Shown here: positions 25,900 through 39,207 of the stretch, one piece after another
Layout of the letters: each line of letters starts with the position of its first letter
Position numbering within the stretch: the first letter of the stretch is position 1
NCBI RefSeq assembly: GCF_047496725.1
Contig: NC_132978.1
Coordinates: forward strand, 4,331,501 to 4,395,500
Source of the DNA: Anoplolepis gracilipes
Taxonomy: Eukaryota; Arthropoda; Insecta; Hymenoptera; Formicidae
Reading direction: 5' to 3'
DNA: 64,000 nt
Translations under genes and position numbers: made by a program
The notes under the pieces: model-generated
Database searches by the model: none
What the model was told of the DNA's origin: nothing
Seen by the model: the letters and a program-made list of their open reading frames with translations, nothing else

Positions 25900-27037
25900 A
25901 CGTAAGTGGTTTTATCTTCGTAATTGTAGACAATTTCCTTCATAATGTTACGCCATTAGAAAATTATTAATCAATAAGCAAAATTATGAATCAATTTGTT
26001 ACCTGTTGCATATTATCGTGCAAAATGCAATATCTGCAAATTCTATACTATTTTTTGTCTCGTGCTTTCCACACAATTGATTCTTTTTTACTTTAATAAA
26101 TATCTCAAACTATATATTCTATAATTCTATAACTATATATTCATTGTTTATTTTTTGAGTATCTTATTATTTCTAAAGAAAAGCTATATCATTTTTTTTA
26201 CGACAAAATCTTTATTTGATAAATTAATATAAGAGCTCTTTCATTTTGCGAGAATAATACTTACATAAGGAAATATAGCATTCAGCTTGTTAGAAACGAA
26301 ACTATATAATGAATGTGCTATATGCATGGTCATTGTGAGGCGTATATTCATACTGACATCGAATACAATTCCATTGGTCAAATTATTCTTGCCTCGATAA
26401 GTTTATCAAGTTTGATAAGGTCAATTATGGATAATTAAGTCCAATATTGTGAGTGACAAATTTTTTTTGTTTAGATGAAAAAAGCGATAGCTCGTTGAAA
26501 TTATTCGACTTAATTGGACATTGACTCACATAAAATTATATTAATATACATACATATTTTAATAATTCATTGTCGTATATCAACAGAAAAATAACTTATA
26601 TGTAGAAGCCCTTGAAACTTGTGTGAGATCAATCATGCATTAAGAATCATCATTTGCTTAGTATTATAATATGACACGAACTATTGATTAATGTTATGTC
26701 TTATGTAAGTACAATATTATTCTCGCAAAAATGAGAGAGTTCTTATATTAATTTATCAAAAGATTTTGTTGCAAATAAATGATATAGCTTTTCTAAGCTA
26801 ATACAGCACTCAAAAAATGAACAATGAGTATATATAGTTTGAAATTATTGAAAAACTTATTGAAAAACAGAATTGTGTGGAAACCACGAAGCAAAAAAAC
26901 AGTACAGTGAATGTACAGAATATTTTGCATGATAACAGCAACAGGTAGTAAACTGTTAATTTTTCTTAATAATTTTCTAATTGCCTAACATTATGAAGGA
27001 AATTGTCCACAAGTATGAAGATAAACTTTACTTATCG
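25900..27037. repeat. 1.1-kb imperfect inverted repeat (large fold-back element)
   Basis: About 25900-26280 is the diverged reverse complement of about 26690-27037. Shared blocks include gacaatttccttcataatgt, the tttccacacaatt block, aaagctatatcattt and gataaattaatataag, in the same order on both arms. The roughly 400-base centre has no ORF. The arms show substitutions and small indels, so the insertion is not recent. A non-autonomous DNA transposon with long terminal inverted repeats is the simplest reading; no target duplication is obvious. Confidence 0.7.
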
Positions 27038-27839
27038 ATCAAGATGCGGTCTCTATGTTTCATCGTATAATATGCTTAAGAATGTTCCAAGAAATAATTT
27101 ATAACGAGTATGTGTAATGCGCTTTGTATCGACAACTGTATGTACACTGTGTGTAAGAAAAATAATGATAAATTTACGTAAGAAAACTTAATATTAGTTC
27201 GTAATAATATTCTCTAATTAAATATCAATCTTGCGAATTAAAATATATTTTTTTCTAAATTACTCGAGTTTTATTTACTTTTACTACACAAGTTTAATTA
27301 ATCCTGTTACTGATAACGCATTCTTGAGTTATCACATAAATTACTTCAATTTTATTATTATATAAAATGGTCATTTGAAAATTACTTTCCTAAGTAAGTA
27401 TTACTTATTTTGTAATTATATCTTTTTCAATATTATAATAGTTTTAGTAAATTAGAATATAATAATCTAGTTTTTAACAATTATTTTCAGTTATGTGACG
27501 TAATATTGCTTACTTCGCTAATCAATTTCTCCATTCAATTATCGTACTATATAGAAACTATTATTTAGAAAATTAATTAATCATATTTTTGCTTCTATTA
27601 CAAGATAACTATAGCATAAATTTATTTGAATGTAATTTAATGTATACTAAAAAACTTACACAAATTTAATTTCGAAATCTAAATATATACTTCTAATTTT
27701 TTCTTTTATTAGATATAAAATATGTTTTCTTTTATATTACTTTATACATTAAACATTTTATACTTGTTAATTTTACACTATGAATTATAGTTATTAATAA
27801 TCAATCTAGAAAGACCACGTTTTCCACGTTTTATCATAC

Positions 27840-27981
27840 TTATAATGTGTGTATTATTCTCGTCTCGCACACTATCAAGAACACGATCGAAAACCGGCGC
27901 AATGGTGGGGTCATAAAGATAGTCAACGCCTCGTGGTCCGATTCCTTTCGTATGCCTTTCAGTGTCGGCATTTCGTTCCGT
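27840..27981 (-). other. Splice-bounded ORF segment on the minus strand, unrecognised
   Basis: Read on the minus strand, an acceptor-like sequence (attgcag before 27981) is followed by 142 bases open in one frame, with protein-like composition (GPRGVDYLYDPTIAPVF, then DRVLDSVRDENN), then a donor-like gtatga. Local GC is above the surroundings. It lies just beyond the two repeated ORF segments at 28133 and 29581 on the same strand and may belong to the same unseen or broken gene. I do not recognise the sequence; the opposite strand is also open here, so chance is possible. Confidence 0.25.
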
Positions 27982-28132
27982 CTGCAATCATGTCAATTGT
28001 ATTGCGATATCTGCCGTTCACATCACATTTCGTGAAACTATAATCACGTTTCTTCGCACGTATCCAAGTTTTATTTTTCATGTAAGTGGCATAATTTTAG
28101 ACACACGTTGACATTATAATACAAGCGAATTT

Positions 28133-28359
28133 AGTCTGTAAATTTTATACACTTTAACATTCTATTTTCAAAAATTGTGTTTTAATTCCGATTACATTAT
28201 TTTCATTGCTATTTTTCTTTTTGCATAGTTGTCATATATTTTTAATCTTTGTATATTTCTCTAGCTTCATTATTAATTAATTTCGCGCAAATCCCATATA
28301 AATGCATATATCTTTCATTTGTGTGTGATGACAACAATTTCTTGAAATCATCCCATGTG
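28133..28359 (-). repeat. Direct repeat copy 1, carrying an unrecognised ORF end
   Basis: Closely matches 29581-29807 over its whole length. On the minus strand both copies keep the same frame open: TWDDFKKLLSSHTNERYMHL, then YGICAKLINN and EIYKD followed by a stop near 28240, with about 110 bases of conserved trailing sequence. In this copy an acceptor-like aataacag precedes the frame in the correct phase. It could be a terminal coding exon plus 3' UTR of an unknown gene, or a repeat family. Confidence 0.4.
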
Positions 28360-29580
28360 ACTTGTTCAACTTCACTATCTGTTATTTATACACACATTAC
28401 AGTCATTGTATATTTGATATATAATATGACTCGAAAGCGAAAAAAATGTTGATGTTGCAAATTTTCCCATTCATCGCAGATTACATTTATTACAAACGGA
28501 GTAATAATGTCCTGTGTTGCTTTTTTTCTCTTTTTTACTTTAAACTTTTCATTCATCTTTAACATGATTCATTGAAAATGAAAATAATAAGTGATGCTAA
28601 TGTCATTGCTCACACTTTGGCTTATGATTATAATTTTTTTCTAATCAAACAAGAAAAAATATAACAATAAAACAACATATTTCCAAAGAACATTCTTGAT
28701 AATATAAATCTTTCATAGAGAAGCTAAAAAAAGTGTAATATGTGTTTTTTATTAATTTTTACAAAAAGTGTCAATATCATCATATTAAATTTTTTTAAGT
28801 GTTTTATTGTTTACATTTTAGAAGTGTTTTATCTCTACATTAAAAAGTGAAAGTTATATATGAAAATTAACATTAATATTGCGCTTTTTGTAATTTTCTA
28901 CACAAATTAAAAATTCTAAATTAAGTGTATTTATAAAGTTTACTCATAGAAATGTCACTTCTTCTAATCATGCATATTAACTATGCATTTTTTATTTGTT
29001 GATTATTCATTATTACGATCCAGCGAATTTTACTCAGTGTTTTACCTTGATACAAATAAGGATAAAAAACATAATTGCATCTCAAGTTATAAGGTACTTG
29101 ATTTTTCCGCTAATACGCGATCACAGTTTGAAATAATCTACTAACAAAGAATTAGTTTACGTAATACCATGACGAGACATAAAATATGAAATTACTTAGA
29201 TAAAAAATGTCTCGGAATTATTCTTCTGGCTTTCGATTTTTATATGAATAAATACTGAATCTTTGTTAGCAAAATGTTCCTGAAGTATATGATTTTTTTT
29301 TTTCAATAATTTTAATTTCTGATAGTTTGTGCGAATATCTCTGATATATAATGAATTAAAAATTTTATTTGATATTATTAATATTTCTATGTATAATAAA
29401 TCTAAATACAATTTATTTAATATTAGAGAAATTATCAAAGATACATTTTCTGTTATTGTATACCATGTAAATCTGATCATATAGTACATATTGTAATCCT
29501 GTGCACGTTGTATTGTTAAAATAATTTTTTATATATTGCATTTAATAAAAGTAATAAAGTAAAAACCTATTTAACTATTT

Positions 29581-29807
29581 AGTCTGTAAATTTTATACAC
29601 TTTAACATTCTATTTTCAAAAATTGTATTTTAATTTCGATTACATTATTTTCATTGCTATTTTTCTTCTTGCATAGTTGTCATATATTTTTAATCTTTGT
29701 ATATCTCTCTAGCTTTATTATTAATTAATTTCGCGCAAATCCCATATAAATGCAGACATCTTTCCTTTGTGTGTGATGACAACAATTTCTTGAAATCATC
29801 CCACGTG
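29581..29807 (-). repeat. Direct repeat copy 2, carrying the same unrecognised ORF end
   Basis: Second copy, 1448 bases to the right of the first. The minus-strand frame is preserved (TWDDFKKLLSSHTKERCLHL to EIYKD, stop). In the shared coding part the copies differ at six positions: four change the amino acid (Asn/Lys, Tyr/Cys, Met/Leu, Glu/Lys) and two are silent. No stop or frameshift has arisen in either copy. Sequence on the 5' side of the frame is unrelated between copies. Confidence 0.4.
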
Positions 29808-30212
29808 CCTATGCTTTGTGCAGAGAGGTCAACATTTCATTTGAATATCGTAGATGTGAAAAATTTGCTAACTTTAATTCAATGCTTATATAAACTGTGG
29901 AATTTAAAAATACACTAAATAATATATGTGTAATATATGTATATGCTTTTTCGATATCCAAAATGACGTGTTTATAAAGTATTTTATCATAATCACATTT
30001 TCCTTTGGTAGTAAATATTAATTAAAGGTGACAAATGTAACAAATTAGGTGATAAATTAGATTGTGATTAGAAGAATAAAATGTATGATAATAATTTTTA
30101 CGTCGTATTTAATTAATTATAATATTACAATTAATTACTAATTATATATATAATCAATATTATATTATAATTTACAAGCTAAAAATAATTAAAATCGATA
30201 TAATGAATAATG

Positions 30213-30217
<5 letters not shown>

Positions 30218-30252
<35 letters not shown>
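30218..30252. repeat. TA microsatellite
   Basis: About 35 bases of TA dinucleotide in non-coding DNA upstream of the SLC17 gene. Confidence 0.9.
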
Positions 30253-30253
<1 letters not shown>

Positions 30254-30847
30254 CTATGCTGATCATTCTACAAAATACATAGCCTGTAAAGATTTTTAAA
30301 CAATATTATAAAATTTAAACATAGATTTATACTATTGTAGATGTGTTGAATAGTTTATTATAGATGTACTGTTAAGATATGTGCAAAATTGCAAATAGCG
30401 ACACGTACAATAATTAAATTATCTAAACTGAGGACTTCCGGATGGAATAATAATAATTAAATTATTTATCCATAATCTATTGTGTGGATAAAAAGCTAAA
30501 TTTTTACATAAAATTAATTTCTCTTCCGTATCTTAATGGAGACATAATATTCATAAATAAATTTTTGTGAAGACTGTCATACGAAGAGCTTCAAGAATGT
30601 CGATATAAATTCCGCGTAGGAATTTCATCTTATTCTTATAAGTCATGACCTCGTAATACTTTGAATACCTTGCAAGCCTATTGACGCCATATATTATACG
30701 TTGAACAAAAGCTCATAAGACGATAAAATAACAATTGTTAAATTAAATAAATTCTCTCTATGTTGCAGAACCCGAGGTGATCTTTGTCCTTTCATTTTGC
30801 ATAACAAATTCGTATACTTTATTCAAACAACTGTATCCGCACAAAAA

Positions 30848-33800
30848 ATGGAAGAATTTCAAAGGTAAAGCAACATATTTGAGAACATATTCTTATTTTT
30901 ATCTATACACTTTCTTTACTATTAATTATTTTAGCAATTATTTTTGTATATCTTTTTTGTGTAATATGTATCTCAAAACTTTCGGTTATTTTATTTTCTA
31001 ATAGATTCTCTGTTCATTTAAACAATTTTTGTTTAGTGAAAATGTTCAAACAACTAACGGATAACATTCAAATTGAAAACAAAAAGTTTCTCATAAACTA
31101 AATTTTGTGGAGAGCCAAAAAAACTTCTTCGTTTTTTATTTTAAATTTTAGATAAAATTTAATTTAATAAAATTTTTCTTTAAAGCTTAGTTATATATAA
31201 ATATATGATGGAAAAAATTGAGACCTTGTAAAAAATGATGACATTTCTCCTAAGAAAAAAAATCTATTCCAAATTAGCCAAAGAATCTACTATTAAATGG
31301 TATTTTTAGAACATCTTATATAATCTGCTTTTTTATTTGCACAAACATTTTCTAGATAGAAAACTATTTAATTTCATCATATATATCTTATGAAATATGT
31401 TATGATTATTTTATCGTATTTCTCATTATCGCTTCTCGTTAAACAAAGTGACGATCATTAATATTAAGCATGTCATTTTGATACGATTTGATTTTATTGT
31501 GTATTTGTTGAATTCTATTTGTTGAATATTCTGTAGTAATTTTATCTTACAGGTATGAGGAATCTAATATGTATAAAGAACGACCACCTTGCAGTTTACG
31601 AAGATTAGGAGGTACTATTCTTTAATAATATTTACAAAAAAGTCTTATTAAAAAAATTGAAATATCGCGATTATAAATTTGCTTTCTATGCAAATTTATT
31701 ACATAATCATTATGTTATGTGTCTATGTCATAATCACATTAACACACTTTCCGATTATAGATATGGTACCAGCACGGGTCGTACTCTATATACTCTCATT
31801 TTCCGGATTCCTCGTGTCTTTCATGATGAGAACGGATATCAACATTGCTATGGTGGCTATGGCAAAAATACCGGCAACATCGAACAATGAAACTACCGCG
31901 ATAATGTCCCATTGTTACACAATGTTGAATACGTCACATGTGGAAAATACCACTATAATCAGGTCGGAGGTATGTATATATACATTGTGATAATGCGATA
32001 ATAATTGCATAGTACCTATTTTTTATTGTTTATTACATATAATAATTGAATAAAACAATGATTTATTTTCTGCCAATCTGCGTTAACGAATCTTTTTTTT
32101 TTTTTTTTCAAATTTTTTTAGTCCACCTTTTTCTCTATCAAGCTAATTTTGTCCAATTTATATTATCAAATTATGTTTAAATGGAAAAACAAATATACGC
32201 GTGTAATGTACGTATATTCAAATCCAGTCAAGTCAAGATATTTCGTATAATGACTTGCACAATTAACGTCACGACAACCTGTTTATAGCTTTGTTGAATG
32301 TGACGCAGGTATCATTATTCATATCATCAATACAAAACGTAAATACATCCATGTGTTAAAAGAGCAAGCAAAATTTTTCTCTTTGTAGTTTCATGTATAA
32401 ATAAAATTCAATATTAAAAAAATAAAATTCCAATAATAAATACGCTAAATAATTAATTTCAAGAAACTTATTCCTTCGATCTTAATGAATCTATAGACAA
32501 CATGAATCAATACATATAATCTATACGTAATAAAGAAAGAGAATGTGAATAGGTTTTATACTGAAGTTCGAATAAAATTCGAAAATGCGCAATATTTAAA
32601 TGTCAAGGAATAAGATTAATTAGCATTTTTTTATGCGTTTTGTTGTTATAATGTGTAAGAGAAGCAAATGTGATTAAGAGATGTAGTCGTAATGAGTCAT
32701 TTATTTTGACCAGATGAAATGAATGATGATAATTTATAACATTTATTCCATTTGTCAGATGAGATTACATGACACGCAAAACTAATAATATTTCTAATTT
32801 TATTATCAATATTGTTAATTGATTCAAGGCGAGTAAAATTAAATTAAATTTTAATAAATTAGTATAATAAATTTTTTGAAATGTCATTTAAAAAAATTGC
32901 ATAGTTATAATAATGAAAAAAATCAGCAGAGATCTTAATTTGAAAATAATGTTTATTATTTCTCAAAAATTATAAAGTGTAGTATCTACATTTTTTAATG
33001 CAAACAATAGAGATCTCGAGGATTTAGACTATTTACTGAATTTTTTTAAATATTAAAGAAACCCAATCATATTTTTCGGTTAATTCATTTAGGTTAATTT
33101 ATTTAATGCAAGCTTGTTGCAATTAACGAAATGATTCTTGTGCATAAACAACATTTACAAAGTTATGTTTTTGTGAACAGGAGGATGGTGAGTTCGAGTG
33201 GAGCCCAGCTATCCAGTCAGCTATTCTCAGCTCCTTTTACTGGTGTTATATACTATCGCAAATGCTCGGTGGTATTCTCACTCAATATTTCGGTACTAAA
33301 ACCATATTTGGCGGATCTCAAGTTGTTACTGCCATATGCAGCCTTCTTATGCCGACTGCTGCGGAAATCCATTACGGAGCAATGATAGCGTTGCGGAGTA
33401 TACAAGGCATCGCAAGTGTAAGTCTTTATATAATCAATGGATAAAGTTATAAAAAATTTTACTATTATATCCAGAAATAGTGCAAATATTTAAAATATAT
33501 TATAAAGATAGTTAAAAGATATTGCAAATTTTTTAGATGTCTTAATTCTCTTCTGAATGTTGCTTGCATATATATGCTTGGATTTATATAGTTTGACAGG
33601 AATATAGATTCAATTTGGCAATTTATATTTATTTTTCTTTTTGAAAACAGGGACTCACGTGGCCCGCAATGTATGCCATAATTGGACACTGGATTCCACC
33701 TGTAGAACGCTCACGCTTCATGTCTTCCTTTCAAGGTACGTTATCAAGTGTTAGCCGCTAACAAAGATTTTCATGTGTTACAGTGAAACTTCGATACGTT

Positions 33801-36461
33801 CGATATGGCAAAATTAAGCTAAAGCTATATATGACGTTCCGTCATATTGCGTCACAAATGTAATGGCATAAAATGAAAGTCGCATACTTCTTTTTAATTG
33901 TGTTTCCGTGAATACTAATGCACGCTTTTTTCAGAATGGAATATGGAATGAGAAGCAATTATTTTATACAACATTATTGTTTCAGTCAAAATTCTGGACC
34001 AAGAATATAATTTGTTATTAAATGAAAATAATAATTTTCTATATAAACGCTGCGCGCATTGATCTGCGTGAATTGATCGCTTATTAATGATCCTGAATAG
34101 TTCATCTCAACGAGGTTGCATTCGCCGGACCGAGGGGTATACTCAACAGCGACCGCTCAACAGCATGAGAAAGGCCGAGTATACTTCCAGCTGGTAGAAT
34201 CAGCCAGGCTCGTCAAACATATTGTACATATACTTGTCTCTTTTATATGTATATCAGTTGTCTTTTGGCTATGTCCAGTCTGCAGTACGAGCTGATCTAA
34301 TCATCTTCTCACTCAAATTTTCTCAGAGACGGACCACAAGCTTTATTTCGTATATTTCCGACATGGCGTGTTTATCTTTTTATGTTTACTAAGCTAAACA
34401 TCTAAATTTGTTAAACTCACTTGCTGCTAACACAAAATGTATTCTAAAATAATTTTATATCTTTGCTGAGACTCATATTAAATAAATTCCTATTGAATAA
34501 TTATTATTTAGTTTAATGTACGGTGTGAAGAGTTTCGTAATATTTAAAAATATAAATTAAAAATATTCTCATGTTACCTACAAATTACTATTACACGTGT
34601 TATGTCTTACGTCTATTTAATAGAACGTTTTATAGGAAAAAAAAACCTGCTTCTTTCAACTTATATGCATATGCACATTATAATTTCATATAATTAATTT
34701 TTTTATCTACTGACACTTTATTACTATACTTTTTTTTGTAACACCGCTCTCTGTGTAAAAAGAGTGACACTTATCTTGCAGGTAAAACGAGTTTATATGC
34801 TTTTATTATTTGCAGATATAGAAGTTTCATTGTTCCACCATTAACAGCTTCATCATGTCCATCCTCATCCCTGCGTACTAAGTCTTTACTTGAATCGCTT
34901 TACAGGGAAATACATACATCGTGACTGAAGAGCGATCATCACTACGCATGAGTGTCGTAACAAACCAAGATTGAAGACCATTCGACAAGCATCATGTTTC
35001 AGCTTTCCTCCAGCTCGTAGGGTGAGCTACGCCTAACATCTAGATTATCTATATTCAGGGTTCAGCATCGGCATTGGATTGACCTACCCGTTGTGCGCGT
35101 TTATCATCGCCCATTTCGGATGGAAGGTCGTGTTCTATACGACTGGTAGCATCGGCCTCATTTGGTGCATTTTTTGGTACTTCTGCGCCTTCGATACTCC
35201 CGCTTTGCATCCCAGAATATCCAAGCTGGAACTCCGTTACATTCAGGAATGTGTTAGAAACCAAGTTATTGGAGCAAATGAGGTAAGGCAATGTGTATCT
35301 GTTATTCGATTATATCTTCTTTACGTGAACAAGAACGCTAACATATTATTCAATGTGTTCAAGGATCTTCCTGTACCTTGGAAATCTATACTCACGTCTT
35401 GGCCGGCATGGGCTATCGGTATCACAACCTTTGGAAGAATATGGGTACATTATGTTTTTATCATTCCTGGTCCGATGTACATGAAGACTGTATTAGGCTT
35501 CAGTATACAGGCAGTATGTATTATTTATTATCCAAAAGATTTTCGTTTTTATTTTATCGATATAATATTTATCAGAATAACAAATTAATTTTTTTAGAAC
35601 GGCATCCTGTCAGGTGCTCCTTTTATCTGCAGTTACTTAAGTTCTGTTGTATTTTGCTACGTCGCAGATCTCCTAGTTAAGCGGCAAATCATGACTTTAA
35701 TTACTGTGCGCAAGATATTTACTGCGCTATGTAAGTTTGCTGAGTTTTTTTACTTAATTAATACTTAGAGATTCTGTATGTAAATTATTAATAATTTTTT
35801 TCTTCCTTATAGCTCAAGTGGTTCCTGGATTCCTCGTAGTTTTAATTGGATACTTAGGTTGTGATATTATCCTCGTTTTAATTGTATGGTTTATAGCTGT
35901 TACTCTTATAACAGCTGGTTACGCGGGTGCAATGGCTAATATTGTCGACATAGCACCCAATTTTGCTGGTGAGTATGCGTAATTTTTGCGAATATATTTA
36001 TTTAGTAGGGATTCTACAACATTTATAAATCGATATACTTTTTTAGGACCCGTGTTGGCGTTCGCACAAACAATTCACATGACCGCTAGTTTTCTTTCTC
36101 CTATAGCAGCTGGTCTGCTTACACAAGAAAGTGTAAGTGTTATATTTTTCTTTTTTTATTGTTCTATATTGTCCATTAAAATAAGGATTAAAAGTAATAT
36201 AATGTAATATAAAAAAAATAATGTTTCCAATAGCAATCTCTTGATGCATGGAGAAAAGTATTTGCAGTCACTGCAGGTGTATGCTGTAGCACATATATTG
36301 CCTACCAAATATTTGGAACAGCGGATATACAAGCATGGAACTATCCCGATCAAAAATATCCTCAACCTATTCAAGAAAATTCTCAACTAATAAACGGCGA
36401 ATTATCTCACAAGAGGAACAAAATTGTTTCAAATCAATCAGGTGTATCGAAACAAACATAA
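30848..36461 (+). CDS. SLC17-family MFS anion transporter (sialin / Na-phosphate cotransporter-like)
   Basis: Complete gene, predicted 527 aa, 11 coding exons: 30848-30864, 31553-31611, 31761-31969, 33181-33417, 33651-33735, 35059-35282, 35364-35513, 35598-35730, 35813-35968, 36047-36132, 36234-36461. All splice sites are GT-AG and in phase. The start lies in a leader exon beginning near 30769; the next in-frame ATG at 31569 (MYKERPPCSLRRLG) is an alternative. TM1 contains GFLVSFMMRTDINIAMVAM with the Arg typical of SLC17 proteins. A lumenal loop with several N-glycosylation sequons (NNET, NTSH, NTTI) follows, then SSFYWCYILSQMLGGIL (TM2), GLTWPAMYAIIGHWIPPVER, GWKVVFYTTGSIGLIWCIFW, a cytoplasmic helix, ANGILSGAPFICSYLSS and QVVPGFLVVLIGYLGCD. 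The C-tail is short and polar. Family members move organic anions or phosphate across vesicle, lysosome or plasma membranes; the substrate cannot be read from sequence. Confidence 0.93.
31080..31285. repeat. Diverged relative of the fold-back element at 18.3 kb
   Basis: Lies in the first long intron of the SLC17 gene. It aligns, with many substitutions, to the interior and inner right arm of the 18304-18690 element: shared blocks are gtttctcataaactaaattt, the ttaataaaatttttcttta block followed by gcttagttat, and gtaaaaaatgatgacatt. The outer inverted arms are not visible. Confidence 0.45.
31970..33180 (+). other. Intron of the SLC17 gene
   Basis: About 1.2 kb of AT-rich sequence containing a T run near 32093-32108. 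Nothing else is recognisable. Confidence 0.7.
33736..35058 (+). other. Intron of the SLC17 gene
   Basis: About 1.3 kb, donor gtacgt at 33736 and acceptor attcag before 35059. GC is moderately higher than in the other introns (for example 34080-34330 and 34850-35040), but no exon keeps the transporter frame there. Confidence 0.65.
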
Positions 36462-39207
36462 TATATCCTTATTTTGGCTTAATCTAAACGTAATGTATCT
36501 TTATCCGGCTAAATATCGAATTAATTTTTAAATTTTCCTGCTATCAATTTTTTAAATTAATTTTCAATTTTTCTGCTGTCAGTTTGATTCCTTGTAGAAT
36601 CTGCTCTCTAATATAAATAGTTATATAATATAGATGATATATAATTATATATATATATATATATATAACTTTTTCAACATTAATATATTTCTGTAAATAG
36701 AATTGATTGTTAATATGAAAAAATTAATATGAAGTAAAATTATTATAAAGAAATGATATAGATTCAGATAATATATAGCGAAGAAATTATATTTTTATGA
36801 AGAATACCTCAAATATGTTAGAATGTTTCAATTCACGATACAGATTATATACTGTAAATGCACATATGTTTTGAAGAAATATTATATAATATGGTTATAT
36901 AAGTAGATTGCAGAAATTATAAGATGATTATATAATACGACATCTTATTAGTTTGAATTGTGTTGTCTCTTTGGTAACTTTAATATTTCCAAGCAAGTAA
37001 TATTGAAATATAATTCACATATAATTATTCTTGCAATATTATCATTTGAATAATATTTTTTATTTTATTAATGATAATCTCAAGAAAACAACACATTTTA
37101 AATTATTTGAATAGAATTAATATTTAACATTTCACAAACTTTGCATTCTAATATATATATATATATATATTAGAATGCAAAGTTTGTGAAATGTTAAATA
37201 TATATATATATATATATATAATAAGTAATGTATGCTTGGTAATCTAATTTTGTTTATTTATAAACATTCTTTATTGTGAAGTATATTGATAGTAATTTAT
37301 TTATAAGATGATATGGACATAACTAATTCATAAAATATAGATCTCATAAAGATATAAAATCATTATTACTTATTTTGTTTTATTTGTGCGAATGCTGGAA
37401 AGCATAACGAATATTTTACACACGCACATACATATATATAATCTTTTAAATATTTTAAATACTTATATATGTTTAAAATATGAGAAAATATTTTTATCTT
37501 AACTTATTGTAAGTTTAAAGAGATACTGAAAATGTAAATCTGCTAAAAATAGCTTTTATTTATGCTTTTGAAATATAATTATAATTATCATGAATTAAAT
37601 ATAAAGAATTAAGTAAAATTATAGAATTAGGAGATTTTCATTGTGTAATAACTAGTTTTTACAATCAGTGCCTTGTGGTGCACATGAATCTCCAACTTAG
37701 TAACAAAGCTCTAACAAAGCTTTCTTGATATTTTTAATAATTCATTGAATCTCATAAATTAGTACAGAGATTTAGGTAATATCTGAAAAAATGTTCACAA
37801 TTGCAAATTAACACTACCTATTAACCTGCCATTATCAAAATGGAAAAAAAATTTATTATATATAGCGTCGTATAAAACTTGTGTTGTACAAATAAATTTA
37901 TATGAGGATTCGTCCACATATATTTAGATTATATAGTAATAAATATATTCATTCATGTAAATGTTATAAGAGAGAAAATGTAATGTTGCTGATTATATCC
38001 TTAAGAATTCATATTTTTATAAATCTATATTGCAATGATTATATTAATAATATATATTCACATTTTTTTATTAAATTATATGAGAATATTATAAATTTAA
38101 TTTTAATTCAATGAATTATTTTTTGTTTCATATAATATTTGTATTGAATTTAATTGTAAATTTTATAAAGGAAAAAATACTATTATTTTTATATTAAAAC
38201 AGAATTTTTTTTTTCTAAAAATTTATTTCTTTGAATATGAAATTTATCAAGACCAAGTTTGTTTCAACACCTCAAGGAACCTACAATTTTTCTATTATAT
38301 ACTTAAATTGATTTTATTCAATATTAATTTCAATTTAGTTCATTTCTTATTGCATGTTTATAATCTCATGAATGTAATTTCTTGCATAAAATATTTATGT
38401 ATTTCGTTTATGAAGGATTTCCAGCTAGTACACAATATGGTAATGTCATCAATATTATCAATTTTTCTCTCTTCAGACATCTTTGTATTAACTTATTATT
38501 ATTAGTGTGCATTAAATTTATCTTAACATTTCTATAAAGTTGAGGACCAGGAACGCTAAATTAATAGTGGAGACTGTATTATGCGAAATGTTACTATTGT
38601 AGAAATATAACAGCAGATATGACACAATTTAATTAAAAATATAGAAGCATATATAATTTTATTAATTACAGCATTTTTATTGTGTGCATATATTATAATT
38701 CTTTCCTTCTTTCTAAAATGCTAGACTGCATATTATATATGTTTGATATATTTTTTTTAACTCAAAATGTTACAAATTCTATAAAGAAATTATCGATACC
38801 AAATAATAAATGATGCAATAACTTGTCAAATGTGGTAAGAACAAATTTAACTTTGTATAAATATCTGAAGCTAAGAAAATATTGCATATTATTATTACAT
38901 ATTTAGATTTCTTGAGATATTGCAGAATATTTACTTATTAATTATTACTTATTGTTAGCTTTAATTAAATTTGTTTTAATCCTTCTTTTGAAAACATTAG
39001 GAAAATTTAAAAAACAAATTTTTTTTAGCAAATTTCAATATATCTTTCTATATGTGAATAAAATTTAAATTTTGTATGCTAACCATTTTAAGATAATGAA
39101 TCATATGTGAAATATTATATTTATCTACATTATCATATATATTTTATATTTTTTCATAGATGCCTCTTATATTTATAAATTAAAATAAAACATAATTTAA
39201 CACTCAC
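36462..39207. other. 3' flank of SLC17 and AT-rich non-coding DNA
   Basis: 2.7 kb with TA runs (36645-36666, 37202-37220) and the 82-bp perfect palindrome at 37120-37201. No AATAAA lies close to the SLC17 stop, so its polyadenylation site is not assigned. No coding exon is seen on either strand. Confidence 0.5.
37120..37201. repeat. 82-bp perfect palindrome
   Basis: 37120-37160 is the exact reverse complement of 37161-37201. Each arm reads atatttaacatttcacaaac, then tttgcattcta, then AT repeats at the centre. There is no spacer and no mismatch, so the strand could fold into one 41-bp hairpin. Confidence 0.97.

Noticed and set aside
26400..26560. Smaller inverted pair in the centre of the 1.1-kb inverted repeat
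   Set aside because: The matching blocks (ttaagtcc and tgtgagt) are short and out of register, so not convincing on their own.
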